Source: CADEED01 sp035761265
GTDB taxonomy: Bacteria > Pseudomonadota > Gammaproteobacteria > Steroidobacterales > Steroidobacteraceae
Direction of reading: 5' to 3'
DNA: 16,870 bases
Assembly (NCBI GenBank): GCA_035761265.1
Contig: DASTRL010000027.1
Coordinates: 1 to 16,870, forward strand
In this document: positions 7,215 to 14,262 of the stretch, piece after piece
How positions within the stretch are numbered: position 1 is the stretch's first letter
Layout: each line of letters starts with the position of its first letter
The notes under the pieces: generated by a model
The model's database searches: none
What the model was told of the DNA's origin: nothing
The model's input: only the letters and a program-made list of their open reading frames with translations
Position numbers and translations under genes: made by a program

Positions 7215-8470
7215 GGCGCGCTCCCCGCCGTCTCTGCGCCTGGCTGCAGGTAGCGCAGGTAGCTCCAGGCCATGCCGCGTTCCACCGTGAGCGCGGCCTT
7301 CGCGAGCAGCAGATCGGTCTCGGCAGCAAAGGCATCGACGATCGAGCTCACCCCGGCATCGCCGGCACGAAAGCCACCGAGCGCGGCGCGTGAGCGTTCT
7401 TGCGCCAACGGCAGCTGCTCATCGTCGAGAAGCCGCAGTTGTCCGCCGAGCTGCTCCCAGGAGATCACCATCTGGCTCAGCTCGGCGCCGTGCATCGCGA
7501 GCTGTGCTTCCCGCTCGGCGCGCGCCCGCCGCAGATCCGCGCTGCGGGCCGCGATCAGCGGGTTCTGGCGATTCCTTGTGAACAGCGGAAGGTCTACCGT
7601 GAACTGCAGCGTGCCCATGTCTTCATAGGCGGGCCCGCGTTTTCCATAGATGAGTTCCAGGCCCCACCCCGGGCGACGCGCGGCGCGCGCCAGGTCGACG
7701 TCGGCCTCGGCGACCGCAATGCGGGCATCGAGCGGCGCGATTTCGGCGTGCAGATGCGCGCGCTGGACCAGCGTCTCGGCGGAGCCCGGCAGTTCATCGA
7801 GCGACGGCAGGGGACCTGGCGCTGCGATCGCCTCGACGCCGATCCAGCGGGCCAGTTCGGCGGCGGCACGCTTTTCGTCGCCCGCCAATTGCAGCAGTCG
7901 ACTCTTCAGCGAGACAACCGCCGCTGCCGCCGCCAGCGCATCCGCCGCCGAGGTTCTGCCGGCTCGCAACGAGGCGCGGGCGGAATCGGCGCCCAGGCGC
8001 AGATCTCCCTGCAGCGATTCGAGGTGCTGGCGCGCTTCCCGTGCGGACGCGAACCGCAGCCAGGCAACCGCGGTCTGCCGGGCCACATCGGCGCGCGCGG
8101 CGGTCAGTTCGGCGCGCGCGAGCCCGACCTGGGCGACGGCACGTTCACGTTCGCTCTGGCGCCTCGATCCCGAGGGGAAGGCTTGCATGATGCCCACCGT
8201 CGTCATGGACATCGGATCGCGCGTCGTCGAAAAGGCATCCGCGCCACCCAACGGAACATTCTCGACGCCGATCACCATGGCCGGATCCGGCAGGCGGCCC
8301 GCGCTGGTTTGCGAGGACTCCGCGGAATCGAGCGCGGCGCGTTGTGCCTCCAGTTGGGGAGCGCGATCGAGCGCACGCGCGATCGCGGCGTCGAAGGTCA
8401 GCACGGGCTCATCCGCGACGGCAGCGGAAATGCCCGCGAAGGCGAACAGCAGAAGGTGTGAAAATCTCAT
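7211..8470 (-). CDS. CusC/CzcC-like outer-membrane efflux channel
   Basis: TolC-family outer-membrane factor, 419 residues, forming the exit duct of the tripartite pump. A signal peptide (about 1-19, ending AAVA before DEP) is followed by two outer-membrane-efflux repeats. These are rich in long Ala/Arg/Glu heptad helices (about 24-200 and 215-410), with the family-typical PDPAMVIGVENVPLGG (61-76) and a second-repeat strand near 280-300. There is no lipobox cysteine at the signal cleavage site, unlike E. coli CusC, so it is probably not lipidated. The start ATG at 8470 has only a weak GGA upstream. It is the first of three overlapping genes (cusC, cusB, cusA). It follows the small Cys-rich gene by 111 bp that contain a perfect palindrome. 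Confidence 0.9.
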   Translation of the reverse strand: MRFSHLLLFAFAGISAAVADEPVLTFDAAIARALDRAPQLEAQRAALDSAESSQTSAGRLPDPAMVIGVENVPLGGADAFSTTRDPMSMTTVGIMQAFPSGSRRQSERERAVAQVGLARAELTAARADVARQTAVAWLRFASAREARQHLESLQGDLRLGADSARASLRAGRTSAADALAAAAAVVSLKSRLLQLAGDEKRAAAELARWIGVEAIAAPGPLPSLDELPGSAETLVQRAHLHAEIAPLDARIAVAEADVDLARAARRPGWGLELIYGKRGPAYEDMGTLQFTVDLPLFTRNRQNPLIAARSADLRRARAEREAQLAMHGAELSQMVISWEQLGGQLRLLDDEQLPLAQERSRAALGGFRAGDAGVSSIVDAFAAETDLLLAKAALTVERGMAWSYLRYLQPGAETAGSAP

Positions 8471-8552
8471 GGCCAGACATCCTGAGCAAACGAACGAACG
8501 CCGCGGCGCAGGTCGGGGTCGCCGCTGCCGGCGCGACGCTGCGCGTGGATTG

Positions 8553-8569
8553 CGCCGGAAATTCCGGCG
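8553..8569. repeat. Perfect 17-bp palindrome between the Cys-rich gene and cusC
   Basis: The sequence CGCCGGAAATTCCGGCG reads as two 8-bp arms around one central base. It lies 12 bp past the stop of the small Cys-rich gene and about 80 bp before cusC. As RNA it can form a 7-bp GC-rich stem with a 3-nt loop but has no T-run. Possible roles are an mRNA stabilising or attenuating hairpin that sets the gene ratio in the operon, or a DNA-binding site. Confidence 0.45.
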
Positions 8570-8581
8570 GCTCAGGAATTG

Positions 8582-8980
8582 CTAGAGGCGCAGTCGCCTG
8601 GTGAGTAGATAGGTCGGAGATTGGGCCTCGACGCGCGGCTGGTGCCGAGGCTGTGGCGCGGGTTGCGGCGAAGCATCCAGCGACCGTGCGTCCAGCGTCC
8701 CGGAAAAGACGTCCACCGGCTGTGGATCCGGCTGGGGAATTTTCCGCGATTGCTCCGGCGCCACGATGGCTCGAGTGACCGAGGCCGGCGCCGACAGGCA
8801 ATGGCCCGGGGAAGTCGTGCGGGCGCGCGCCGGATCAGGACACTCGCCGCAGGGCGGTTTCCCTGCGTCAGGGCAGCAATTGCCCTGCTGCGTGGCCGCC
8901 GCGCAGGTGACCGCCGGCGCCGCGAGACTGCACAGCGCGAAGCAGGCGACCAGGAGGCTTGTGAGACGGCGTGACTTCAA
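8582..8980 (-). CDS. Small Cys-rich secreted protein at the head of the cus operon
   Basis: Unrecognised protein of 132 residues. A signal peptide (about 1-27, MKSRRLTSLLVACFALCSLA at the start) is followed by a Cys-rich patch with C35, C36, C44, C47 and C61 (NCCPDAG, CGECPDP). A Pro/Gln-rich, low-complexity linker (80-120) then leads to an end reading YLLTRRLRL. Small exported proteins of this shape are commonly seen just upstream of heavy-metal RND operons, where their role is undefined. The cysteines suggest periplasmic metal binding, which is inference. The start codon is TTG at 8980. It is chosen because it gives a well-formed signal peptide, has GGAG about 9 nt upstream, and no ATG in frame gives a better start. 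Probably the first gene of the cus operon, transcribed from the region 8981-9188. Confidence 0.65.
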   Translation of the reverse strand: MKSRRLTSLLVACFALCSLAAPAVTCAAATQQGNCCPDAGKPPCGECPDPARARTTSPGHCLSAPASVTRAIVAPEQSRKIPQPDPQPVDVFSGTLDARSLDASPQPAPQPRHQPRVEAQSPTYLLTRRLRL

Positions 8981-9188
8981 TCCGGGCTCCGGATCCCAAA
9001 CATGTCATCAGACAGCGGAATTCGGCCAGATGTTCACGGATTTCGCGAATCCGGGTCAAATGTATCTGAACTGGTTCACCAATCGGACCGCGTTCGACCG
9101 CGGGATTGCCGAAGTTGGATACGCAGTGACGCGGATGTAGGTGTCTTTCGACGATTCGAAGATGGGCGCGCAAAACCACGGAGGCAAT
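8981..9188. promoter_or_regulatory. Divergent promoter region between the cus operon and the Met/His-rich gene
   Basis: This 208-bp gap separates two divergent genes and must hold their promoters. It contains several dyads: TGTC-N4-GACA at 9003-9014, CGGATT-N5-AATCCG at 9037-9053 (with an internal TTCGCGAA), and TGAAC-TG-GTTCA at 9067-9078. Any of these could bind a copper-responsive regulator. No CueR-type or CusR-type consensus was recognised, and no -35/-10 pair was clear. No copper two-component system is encoded in the window. Confidence 0.45.
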
Positions 9189-9518
9189 ATGAGAATTCCA
9201 GTTCGAATCGTCGCAAAGTCCCTGGTCCTGGCGATTGCCGGCGCAGCACTGCTGGGCACGGTGGCCTCGGCGGCCGAGCCTGCCCAGGAGAATCCCGCGG
9301 CGACCATCGCCACTCTGGAGAAGCAGGCCGCGGAGTTCCGCGCAGCGGCTGCCAGGCACGACAGCATGGCCATGATGCACCGCGGCGGCGCCGGTTCGTC
9401 CAAAGTCAATCATGAGGCGATCGCCAGGCACTGCGATGCGATCGCCAGGAATCTGCGCGCGGCGGCCAAGGAGAGTGAAGATCTGGCGGCGGAGTATCGC
9501 AAGGAAGGAGCCAAGTAG
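9189..9518 (+). CDS. Small secreted alpha-helical protein with a Met/His cluster
   Basis: Unrecognised protein of 109 residues. A signal peptide (1-28, ending VASA before AEPAQ) precedes two Ala/Glu/Arg-rich amphipathic helices (about 36-58 and 74-106), suggesting a helical hairpin. Between them lies HDSMAMMHRGG (H57, M60, M62, M63, H64), and H75, H81 and C82 sit at the start of the second helix. Clusters of Met and His are typical of periplasmic Cu(I)/Ag(I) binding, so a copper-buffering role is plausible but unproven. ATG at 9189 is chosen over an earlier in-frame ATG at 9141 because GGAGG lies 5 nt upstream and the signal peptide then starts at residue 1. It is divergent from the cus operon and convergent with the DUF305 gene. 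Confidence 0.75.
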   Translation: MRIPVRIVAKSLVLAIAGAALLGTVASAAEPAQENPAATIATLEKQAAEFRAAAARHDSMAMMHRGGAGSSKVNHEAIARHCDAIARNLRAAAKESEDLAAEYRKEGAK

Positions 9519-9526
9519 CCCGGTCC

Positions 9527-9553
9527 CGGGGAGTCGTATCTCGCGGCTCCCCG
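9527..9553. terminator. Hairpin between convergent genes, possible two-way terminator
   Basis: CGGGGAG (9527-9533) pairs perfectly with CTCCCCG (9547-9553) across a 13-nt loop. It fills the 44-bp gap between the ends of two convergent genes, where a terminator working in both directions is expected. It lacks a T-run on either side. Confidence 0.5.
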
Positions 9554-9562
9554 ATTCTCGCA

Positions 9563-10084
9563 TCAGTCATCCGTCTTGCGGAGCAGTGCCTTCATCTGCG
9601 CGATCTCGGCCCGTTGGCTGCGGATGATCTGACCACACAGCCGCTGGATCTGGGGATCCGTGAGGCTCGCCTTTTCGCACATGAGCACGGCGCCTGCATG
9701 GTGGGGAACCATCGATTTCAGGAACTGTTCATTGCCGACGCCGGCCTGCGTGCGAATGCCGAACCAGAATGCCAGGCCCAGCACCACGCTCACGGCGGCG
9801 ATCGCCAGGTTCGCGCGCTTGTTGGGATACATCATTCCCATGAGCGCAAGCTCGATGAGCACCATCGGTGCCGCCATCAGCCCTGCCATGTAGACCTGGT
9901 TGACGTTCGGCAGCACGTTGTCGAAGACGTCCACCATGGCGTACATCAGCACGTACATGGCAATGAAGGAGAGCAGGGCCATCAGGCCGAGGCGGGGGTA
10001 GTGATGCATCTGCCTGGCGTGATCGCCGTGACTCGCATGATCCGTCGAATGCGAAACCCGCGTGCTGTGCTGCGCCTGTTCCAT
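9563..10084 (-). CDS. DUF305 (CopM-like) protein with three membrane helices
   Basis: Membrane protein of 173 residues. A His-rich N-terminal segment (H6, H12, H16, H19, H22, H27, H28) precedes three predicted helices (about 32-52, 65-86, 92-110). A C-terminal DUF305 region at about 119-170 contains FLKSMVPHHAGAVLMCEKA (121-139) with the family's MVPHH signature. It continues through IIRSQRAEIAQMKALL, the usual end of this fold. DUF305 proteins are often found in copper and other metal resistance loci, and cyanobacterial CopM binds copper. The exact role of this membrane version is unknown. ATG at 10084 is supported by a strong GGAGGAG 3 nt upstream. An in-frame ATG 57 bp further upstream has no such signal. 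It lies in the copper cluster, convergent with the Met/His-rich secreted protein. Confidence 0.82.
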   Translation of the reverse strand: MEQAQHSTRVSHSTDHASHGDHARQMHHYPRLGLMALLSFIAMYVLMYAMVDVFDNVLPNVNQVYMAGLMAAPMVLIELALMGMMYPNKRANLAIAAVSVVLGLAFWFGIRTQAGVGNEQFLKSMVPHHAGAVLMCEKASLTDPQIQRLCGQIIRSQRAEIAQMKALLRKTDD

Positions 10085-10269
10085 GGCTCCTCCAATCTTT
10101 CGACTGCTGGCAGCGTTGCACGACGTGATGGGCAGGAACATCGGCGCTCGCGAAGGGACGGGAAGACTTCGCGCTGAGGTTCGTCAGACTGCGTGGAATC
10201 CGGACCGGCGCCGCCATGCGTCGAGGCTGGCGCGACGCAGCGGTCCTGTCGGATATGTCGTACCGCGAC

Positions 10270-10288
10270 CTGCGAGGCCACCTCGCAG
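10270..10288 (-). terminator. GC-rich hairpin after the ribbon-helix-helix gene
   Basis: CTGCGAGG (10270-10277) and CCTCGCAG (10281-10288) form a perfect 8-bp stem with a 3-nt loop, 36 nt past the stop of the minus-strand ribbon-helix-helix gene. No T-run follows. It could end transcription from that gene. It lies within the 239-bp gap 10085-10323, which otherwise shows no gene, only a weaker dyad GCGAAG/CTTCGC at 10150-10172. Confidence 0.4.
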
Positions 10289-10323
10289 CGGCCGCGAACC
10301 GGTACCTCCGGCCGAACTATTCC

Positions 10324-10557
10324 TCAACCACTCTTGCGGCGCGCGCCCCGGCTGTCCGCCTCCGGCGTCCATGGCTTGCCGGTGCGCGATTCGATGTACG
10401 CACGCATGAGTCGGCGAACGACCTGGGAGGGTGTCGAATCCTCCTCGGCGCACAGGCGCTCGAACACGGCCTTCTTGCGCGGATCGATGAGGATCGTCAG
10501 GCGCGCGGTGCGTTCTTCCAGAGCCAAGGAAATCCCCTCGTGTGAATGGGTGCGCAT
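10324..10557 (-). CDS. Ribbon-helix-helix (CopG/Arc-like) DNA-binding protein
   Basis: Small predicted DNA-binding protein of 77 residues. A beta strand (TARLTILI, 17-24) is followed by helix 1 (PRKKAVFERLCAEED, 26-40), a turn with STPSQ (41-45) and helix 2 (VVRRLMRAYIES, 46-57). This is the order of the ribbon-helix-helix fold, which binds DNA as a dimer through the strand. A short basic tail follows. ATG at 10557 is the longest start but has no clear ribosome-binding site. A TTG at 10527 (67 residues) has GAGGGG about 6 nt upstream and still contains the full fold, so it may be the true start. No toxin partner is seen beside it, so a stand-alone regulator is more likely than an antitoxin. 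It is divergent from the hyf-like operon and may control it or itself. Confidence 0.7.
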   Translation of the reverse strand: MRTHSHEGISLALEERTARLTILIDPRKKAVFERLCAEEDSTPSQVVRRLMRAYIESRTGKPWTPEADSRGARRKSG

Positions 10558-10579
10558 TGCATGATAATACTATTCACAT
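10540..10579. promoter_or_regulatory. AT-rich divergent control region with TGTGAAT inverted repeat
   Basis: TGTGAAT (10541-10547) and ATTCACA (10572-10578) form a 7-bp inverted repeat with a 24-nt spacer that includes GATAATAC, resembling a -10 element on the plus strand. The site spans the start of the ribbon-helix-helix gene, about 55 bp before the hyf-like operon, and is the only AT-rich spot nearby. It could be an operator shared by both divergent units. No matching -35 was convincing. Confidence 0.4.
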
Positions 10580-10631
10580 TTGAGAGCCATCCTGCAACAC
10601 TAGCGCGACTTTTGCTGTCTGCGGACCTGCG

Positions 10632-12638
10632 GTGGCTTTCGGCTCCTTTTCTCCACTGGGCACGTACATCTGCCTCCTGATCGGCTGGGGAGTCATTGGT
10701 GCGCTCGGGTTGCTGCGACCCGCCAGCGTGACACTGGTGCGCCGGCTGCTGTTTCCGCTGGGCGCACTGCTGGGCGTGGGGATGGCGGCAGTGGCTCTCA
10801 TCGGGATCTCCGCCCCGGTTGAACACTTCCTGCTGCCGGTGGGACTTCCCGATCTGCCGATGCACTTGCGGCGCGACGCGCTCAGCGATGCCTTCCTGTT
10901 CCTGCTGGGCGCGGCGTCCGCGGGCATCTCGATCTTCGGCGCGGGCTACTTTCGCGCGGGCGAGGGAACGGCACCGGGGCTGCTGTGCCTGCAGTACCAC
11001 TTGTTCCTCGCGAGCATGGGTTTCGTGCTGCTGGCGGATGACGCGTATGGATTCATGGTGTCGTGGGAGACGATGGCGCTGTCGTCCTATTTCCTCGTCA
11101 CGACGCAGCACCGGATTCCCGAAATCCGCAGCGCCGGGTTCCTCTATCTGCTCATCGCGCACCTGGGTGCGATCGCCATCCTGTTGTCCTTCGGCGTGAT
11201 GCAGGGCGGCAGCTGGCAGTTCACCTTCGACGCCATGCGGTCCGCCACGCTCGCGCCGAGCTGGGCCGCGGCCGCGTTCGCGCTGGCATTGTTCGGCTTC
11301 GGCGCGAAGGCAGGGCTCGTGCCCTTGCACGTCTGGCTGCCGGAGGCACATCCCGCGGCGCCTTCGCCGGTCTCCGCGCTCCTGAGCGGCGTCATGCTCA
11401 AGATGGCGCTGTACGGCATCCTGCGGGTCACGTTCGACTTGTTAGGCGATCCGGTGTGGTGGTGGGGTCTGGTCCCGGTCGCGCTCGGCCTGTTCACGGC
11501 CATCTATGGCGTGGTATTCGCCGCGGCGCAGACCGACATGAAGCGGCTGCTCGCATTCTCGTCCATCGAGAACATCGGCATCCTGTTCACCGGGGTCGGC
11601 CTCTCCATCGTCTTCATCGGCGTGGGAATGTCGACGCTGGCCGCGCTGGCGCTGATCGCGGTGCTCTATCACGCCATCAATCACGCCTTCATGAAGAGCC
11701 TGCTGTTCCTCGGCACCGGATCGGTGTTGCACGCGACGGGCGAACGCAACCTCGGCCGGCTGGGCGGGCTCATCCACCGCATGCCCTGGGTGGCGTGGCT
11801 GACTCTGGTCGGCGCGCTGTCGATCGCCGGGCTGCCGCCGCTCAACGGCTTCGTCTCGGAATGGCTGCTGTTGCAGGCATTCCTCTCCGCGCACGAGATA
11901 CCGCGCACGTTCGTCAACATGTTGCTGCCGCTCGGCGCCGCGGTCGTCGCGCTGGCGGCCGCGCTGGCCGGCTACGTCATGGTCAAGTTCTTCGGCGTGG
12001 TGTTCCTGGGGCAGCCGCGCGAGGCCGGCCTGGCGAAGGCGCATGATGCGGGCTGGCTCGAACGCGCCGGATTGCTGTGGCTCGCGGCGGGTTGCGTGGC
12101 GCTCGGCCTGATGCCGACGCAGGTGGTCGCGCTGCTCGCGCTGGTGCCCGCGCAATTGGGACTCGCCGGGGCGATGCCGGACGCCTCGAGCTGGTGGCGG
12201 CTGGTGCCCGTGACCGGGCGCGAATCCGCCTATGCGCCGCTCGTGTTCCTGTTTGCGATCGTCGCGACCATCGTCGCCACCGTGGCTCTGGTCAGCCATT
12301 TCTATCACCGGCGCATCCGCCGGGCCGCCGCCTGGGATTGCGGCTTCGCGCGGCTCGATGCGCGCATGCAGGATACGGCGGAGGGCTTCGGCCAGCCGAT
12401 CCGGCACATCTTCCTGCCGTTCTTCGACATGCAGCGCGAGCTGCCCACGCCGTTCGATCGCGCGCCCCGGTACCGGGTCGTCGTCGGTGACCGGTTCTGG
12501 AGAACCATCTACCTGCGGGCGGCGGGCTGGGTGCAGCGCGCGGCCGAGTCCATCGCCTGGCTGCAACAGGGGCGCATCGCGACCTATCTGCTGTTCAGCT
12601 TCATCACGCTGCTCGTACTGCTGGCGTTGGTGCTATGA
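10632..12638 (+). CDS. HyfB-like proton-translocating membrane subunit
   Basis: Large inner-membrane antiporter-like subunit of 668 residues, related to NuoL/NuoN of complex I and closest in layout to HyfB of hydrogenase-4. About 15 hydrophobic segments are visible. Ion-path residues are in place: E146 in SWETMALSS, K226 in GFGAKAGLVPLHVWLPEAHP, K257 in SGVMLKMALYG, H351 and K355 in INHAFMKSLLF, and the PPLNGFVSEW loop (402-411). The C terminus keeps the HyfB-specific cytoplasmic stretch with AWDCGF (567-572) and a final helix (650-668). The start is GTG at 10632, the first possible start in the frame, with only a poor ribosome-binding site. First gene of the operon. It overlaps hyfC by 4 bp (ATGA). 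Expected role: proton or Na+ translocation driven by the associated redox module. Confidence 0.9.
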   Translation: MAFGSFSPLGTYICLLIGWGVIGALGLLRPASVTLVRRLLFPLGALLGVGMAAVALIGISAPVEHFLLPVGLPDLPMHLRRDALSDAFLFLLGAASAGISIFGAGYFRAGEGTAPGLLCLQYHLFLASMGFVLLADDAYGFMVSWETMALSSYFLVTTQHRIPEIRSAGFLYLLIAHLGAIAILLSFGVMQGGSWQFTFDAMRSATLAPSWAAAAFALALFGFGAKAGLVPLHVWLPEAHPAAPSPVSALLSGVMLKMALYGILRVTFDLLGDPVWWWGLVPVALGLFTAIYGVVFAAAQTDMKRLLAFSSIENIGILFTGVGLSIVFIGVGMSTLAALALIAVLYHAINHAFMKSLLFLGTGSVLHATGERNLGRLGGLIHRMPWVAWLTLVGALSIAGLPPLNGFVSEWLLLQAFLSAHEIPRTFVNMLLPLGAAVVALAAALAGYVMVKFFGVVFLGQPREAGLAKAHDAGWLERAGLLWLAAGCVALGLMPTQVVALLALVPAQLGLAGAMPDASSWWRLVPVTGRESAYAPLVFLFAIVATIVATVALVSHFYHRRIRRAAAWDCGFARLDARMQDTAEGFGQPIRHIFLPFFDMQRELPTPFDRAPRYRVVVGDRFWRTIYLRAAGWVQRAAESIAWLQQGRIATYLLFSFITLLVLLALVL

Positions 12639-13588
12639 ACCCGCTGCACTGGCTCACTCAATTCCTCGGCGTGCTGGCCGCGGTGCTGGCGGCGCCGATC
12701 TTCATGGGCTGGATCAACCAGTGCCGCGCGTGGTTGCAGAACAAGTCGGCGCCGCCGCTGCTGCAGCCGTATCGGGCGATCCGCAAGCTCTTTCACAAGG
12801 ATGCCGTGCTCGCCACGGGCGCCTCGTCCTTGTTCCGCATCGCGCCGTACGTGGTATTCGGCTCCATGGTGTGCGCGGCCGCGGTGATCCCGTCGCTCGG
12901 CACGCGCCTGCCGTTCTCCGATGCCGCCGATGCCATCGCGCTCGTGGGCCTGTTCGCCACCGCGCGGGTGTTCATGGCGCTGGCGGCGATGGATGTCGGC
13001 ACCGCGTTCGGCTCGCTCGGCGCGCGGCGCGAAATGCTGGTCGGCTTCCTCGCCGAGCCCGCGCTGCTCATGGTGATCTTCCTGGCTTCGCTGATCGCGA
13101 CCAGCACGGCGCTGCCGGCGATCTCCGAAGGGCTGGCCACACGCACGCTCGCGTTGTATCCGAGCCTGGCGTTCACGGGCGTGGCCTTCCTGCTGGTGCT
13201 GCTGGCGGAGAACGCGCGCATTCCCGTCGACAATCCGGCCACCCATCTCGAGCTCACGATGATCCACGAGGCGATGCTGCTCGAGTATTCGGCGCGGCAC
13301 CTGGCGCTGATGGAATGGGCCGCGGCACTCAAACTACTGAACTACGCCTGCATCGGCTTTGCGCTGTTCCTGCCGTGGGGAACTGCCACCGGCGCCGCGC
13401 CCACGCCGGTGACATTGCTGGCCTCCATCCCGATCCTCGGATTGAAGCTGCTCGCCACGGGTGCCGTGCTGGCGCTCATCGAGACCGTGTCGGCCAAGCT
13501 GCGCATCTTTCGCGCGCCGGAGTTCCTGGCCACGGCCTTCCTGTTGGCCGTGCTGGGCCTGCTGGTCCATCTGCTGCTGGGGGCCTGA
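12635..13588 (+). CDS. HyfC/HycD-like membrane anchor subunit (NuoH family)
   Basis: Inner-membrane protein of 317 residues, equivalent to HyfC, HycD and NuoH. This subunit forms the join between the redox arm and the membrane arm. About eight helices are seen. Signature regions include the segment starting LLQPYRAIRKLFHKD (42-56), GSLGARREMLVGFLAEP (126-142) and AENARIPVDNPATHLELTMI (191-210) followed by HEAMLLEYS (211-219). These acidic, Arg-containing loops correspond to the quinone-cavity/E-channel region of NuoH. Start ATG at 12635 overlaps the hyfB stop, so translation is probably coupled. In E. coli the hyf order is B-C-D-E-F. Here C is followed directly by E. Confidence 0.92.
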   Translation: MNPLHWLTQFLGVLAAVLAAPIFMGWINQCRAWLQNKSAPPLLQPYRAIRKLFHKDAVLATGASSLFRIAPYVVFGSMVCAAAVIPSLGTRLPFSDAADAIALVGLFATARVFMALAAMDVGTAFGSLGARREMLVGFLAEPALLMVIFLASLIATSTALPAISEGLATRTLALYPSLAFTGVAFLLVLLAENARIPVDNPATHLELTMIHEAMLLEYSARHLALMEWAAALKLLNYACIGFALFLPWGTATGAAPTPVTLLASIPILGLKLLATGAVLALIETVSAKLRIFRAPEFLATAFLLAVLGLLVHLLLGA

Positions 13589-13592
13589 GCCG

Positions 13593-14261
13593 ATGAGCCA
13601 TCTCAGCCTCGACCTGCAGCTGCTCAATGCCTTCGCGGCGTTGCTGCTGCTGTTGTCCTTCGCCATGCTGTCGCAACGCCGTGTCGTGACCATGGTCAAT
13701 CTGCTGGCGCTGCAGGGCGTGTTGCTGGGCCTTGCGACGCTGCTGCTGGCCTGGCGCACGGGCAACAACCACCTGTACGTCTCGGCGACGATCACGCTGG
13801 CGTTGAAGGCGATTTTCCTGCCGTGGCTGCTGCACCGGCTGATCCGGCGCCTCGGCGTCTACTGGGACAGCGAGCCGCTGCTGAACATCTCGGCGACGAT
13901 GCTCGTCGGGCTGCTGATCGTGATCTTCGCCTTCGGCCTGGCGCAGCCGATCGCGGCGCTGGCCACCACCTCGACGCGCAGTTCCATCGGCATCGCGGTG
14001 GCCGTCGTACTGCTGGCGTTCCTCACGATGATCACGCGGCGCAAGGCGATGTCGCAGGTGGTGGGGTTCCTGTCGATGGAGAACGGGCTGTTCTTCGGCG
14101 CGATGAGCGCCACCTACGGCATGCCGATGATCGTCGAGCTCGGCGTCGCGCTCGACGTGCTGGTCGCCATGCTGGTGCTCGGCGTGTTCTTCTTCCAGAT
14201 CCGTGAGCAGTTCGACAGCCTCGACCTGCATCACCTCGAGTCGCTCAAGGAGGAGAAGTAG
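13593..14261 (+). CDS. HyfE-like membrane subunit (NuoK-like)
   Basis: Inner-membrane protein of 222 residues, close in length to E. coli HyfE (216). Helices lie near 9-27, 31-53, 62-80, 98-121, 130-147, 155-173 and 180-202. The C-terminal half is NuoK-like with membrane glutamates E163 (FLSMENGLFF) and E182 (IVELGVALD), the pair used for proton transfer in this family. A charged cytoplasmic tail ends the protein. ATG at 13593 lies 4 nt after the hyfC stop. A longer frame extending into hyfC gives a Trp/Cys/Arg-rich prefix unlike any family member and is rejected. Its last codons contain the ribosome-binding site of the next gene. Confidence 0.9.
   Translation: MSHLSLDLQLLNAFAALLLLLSFAMLSQRRVVTMVNLLALQGVLLGLATLLLAWRTGNNHLYVSATITLALKAIFLPWLLHRLIRRLGVYWDSEPLLNISATMLVGLLIVIFAFGLAQPIAALATTSTRSSIGIAVAVVLLAFLTMITRRKAMSQVVGFLSMENGLFFGAMSATYGMPMIVELGVALDVLVAMLVLGVFFFQIREQFDSLDLHHLESLKEEK
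14247..14253 (+). promoter_or_regulatory. Ribosome-binding site deciding the hyfF GTG start
   Basis: A full AAGGAGG lies inside the end of hyfE, 9 nt before GTG at 14263. An in-frame ATG at 14203 within hyfE would add a Ser/Arg-rich prefix and has no such signal. The GTG is therefore the start of hyfF. Confidence 0.8.
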
Positions 14262-14262
14262 C

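Noticed and set aside
9141..9188. Earlier ATG of the Met/His-rich protein gene
   Set aside because: It would put 16 hydrophilic residues before the signal peptide and has no ribosome-binding site, whereas the ATG at 9189 has GGAGG.
10324..10557. Antitoxin of a toxin-antitoxin pair
   Set aside because: No small toxin-like frame lies next to the ribbon-helix-helix gene on either side. A lone regulator fits better.
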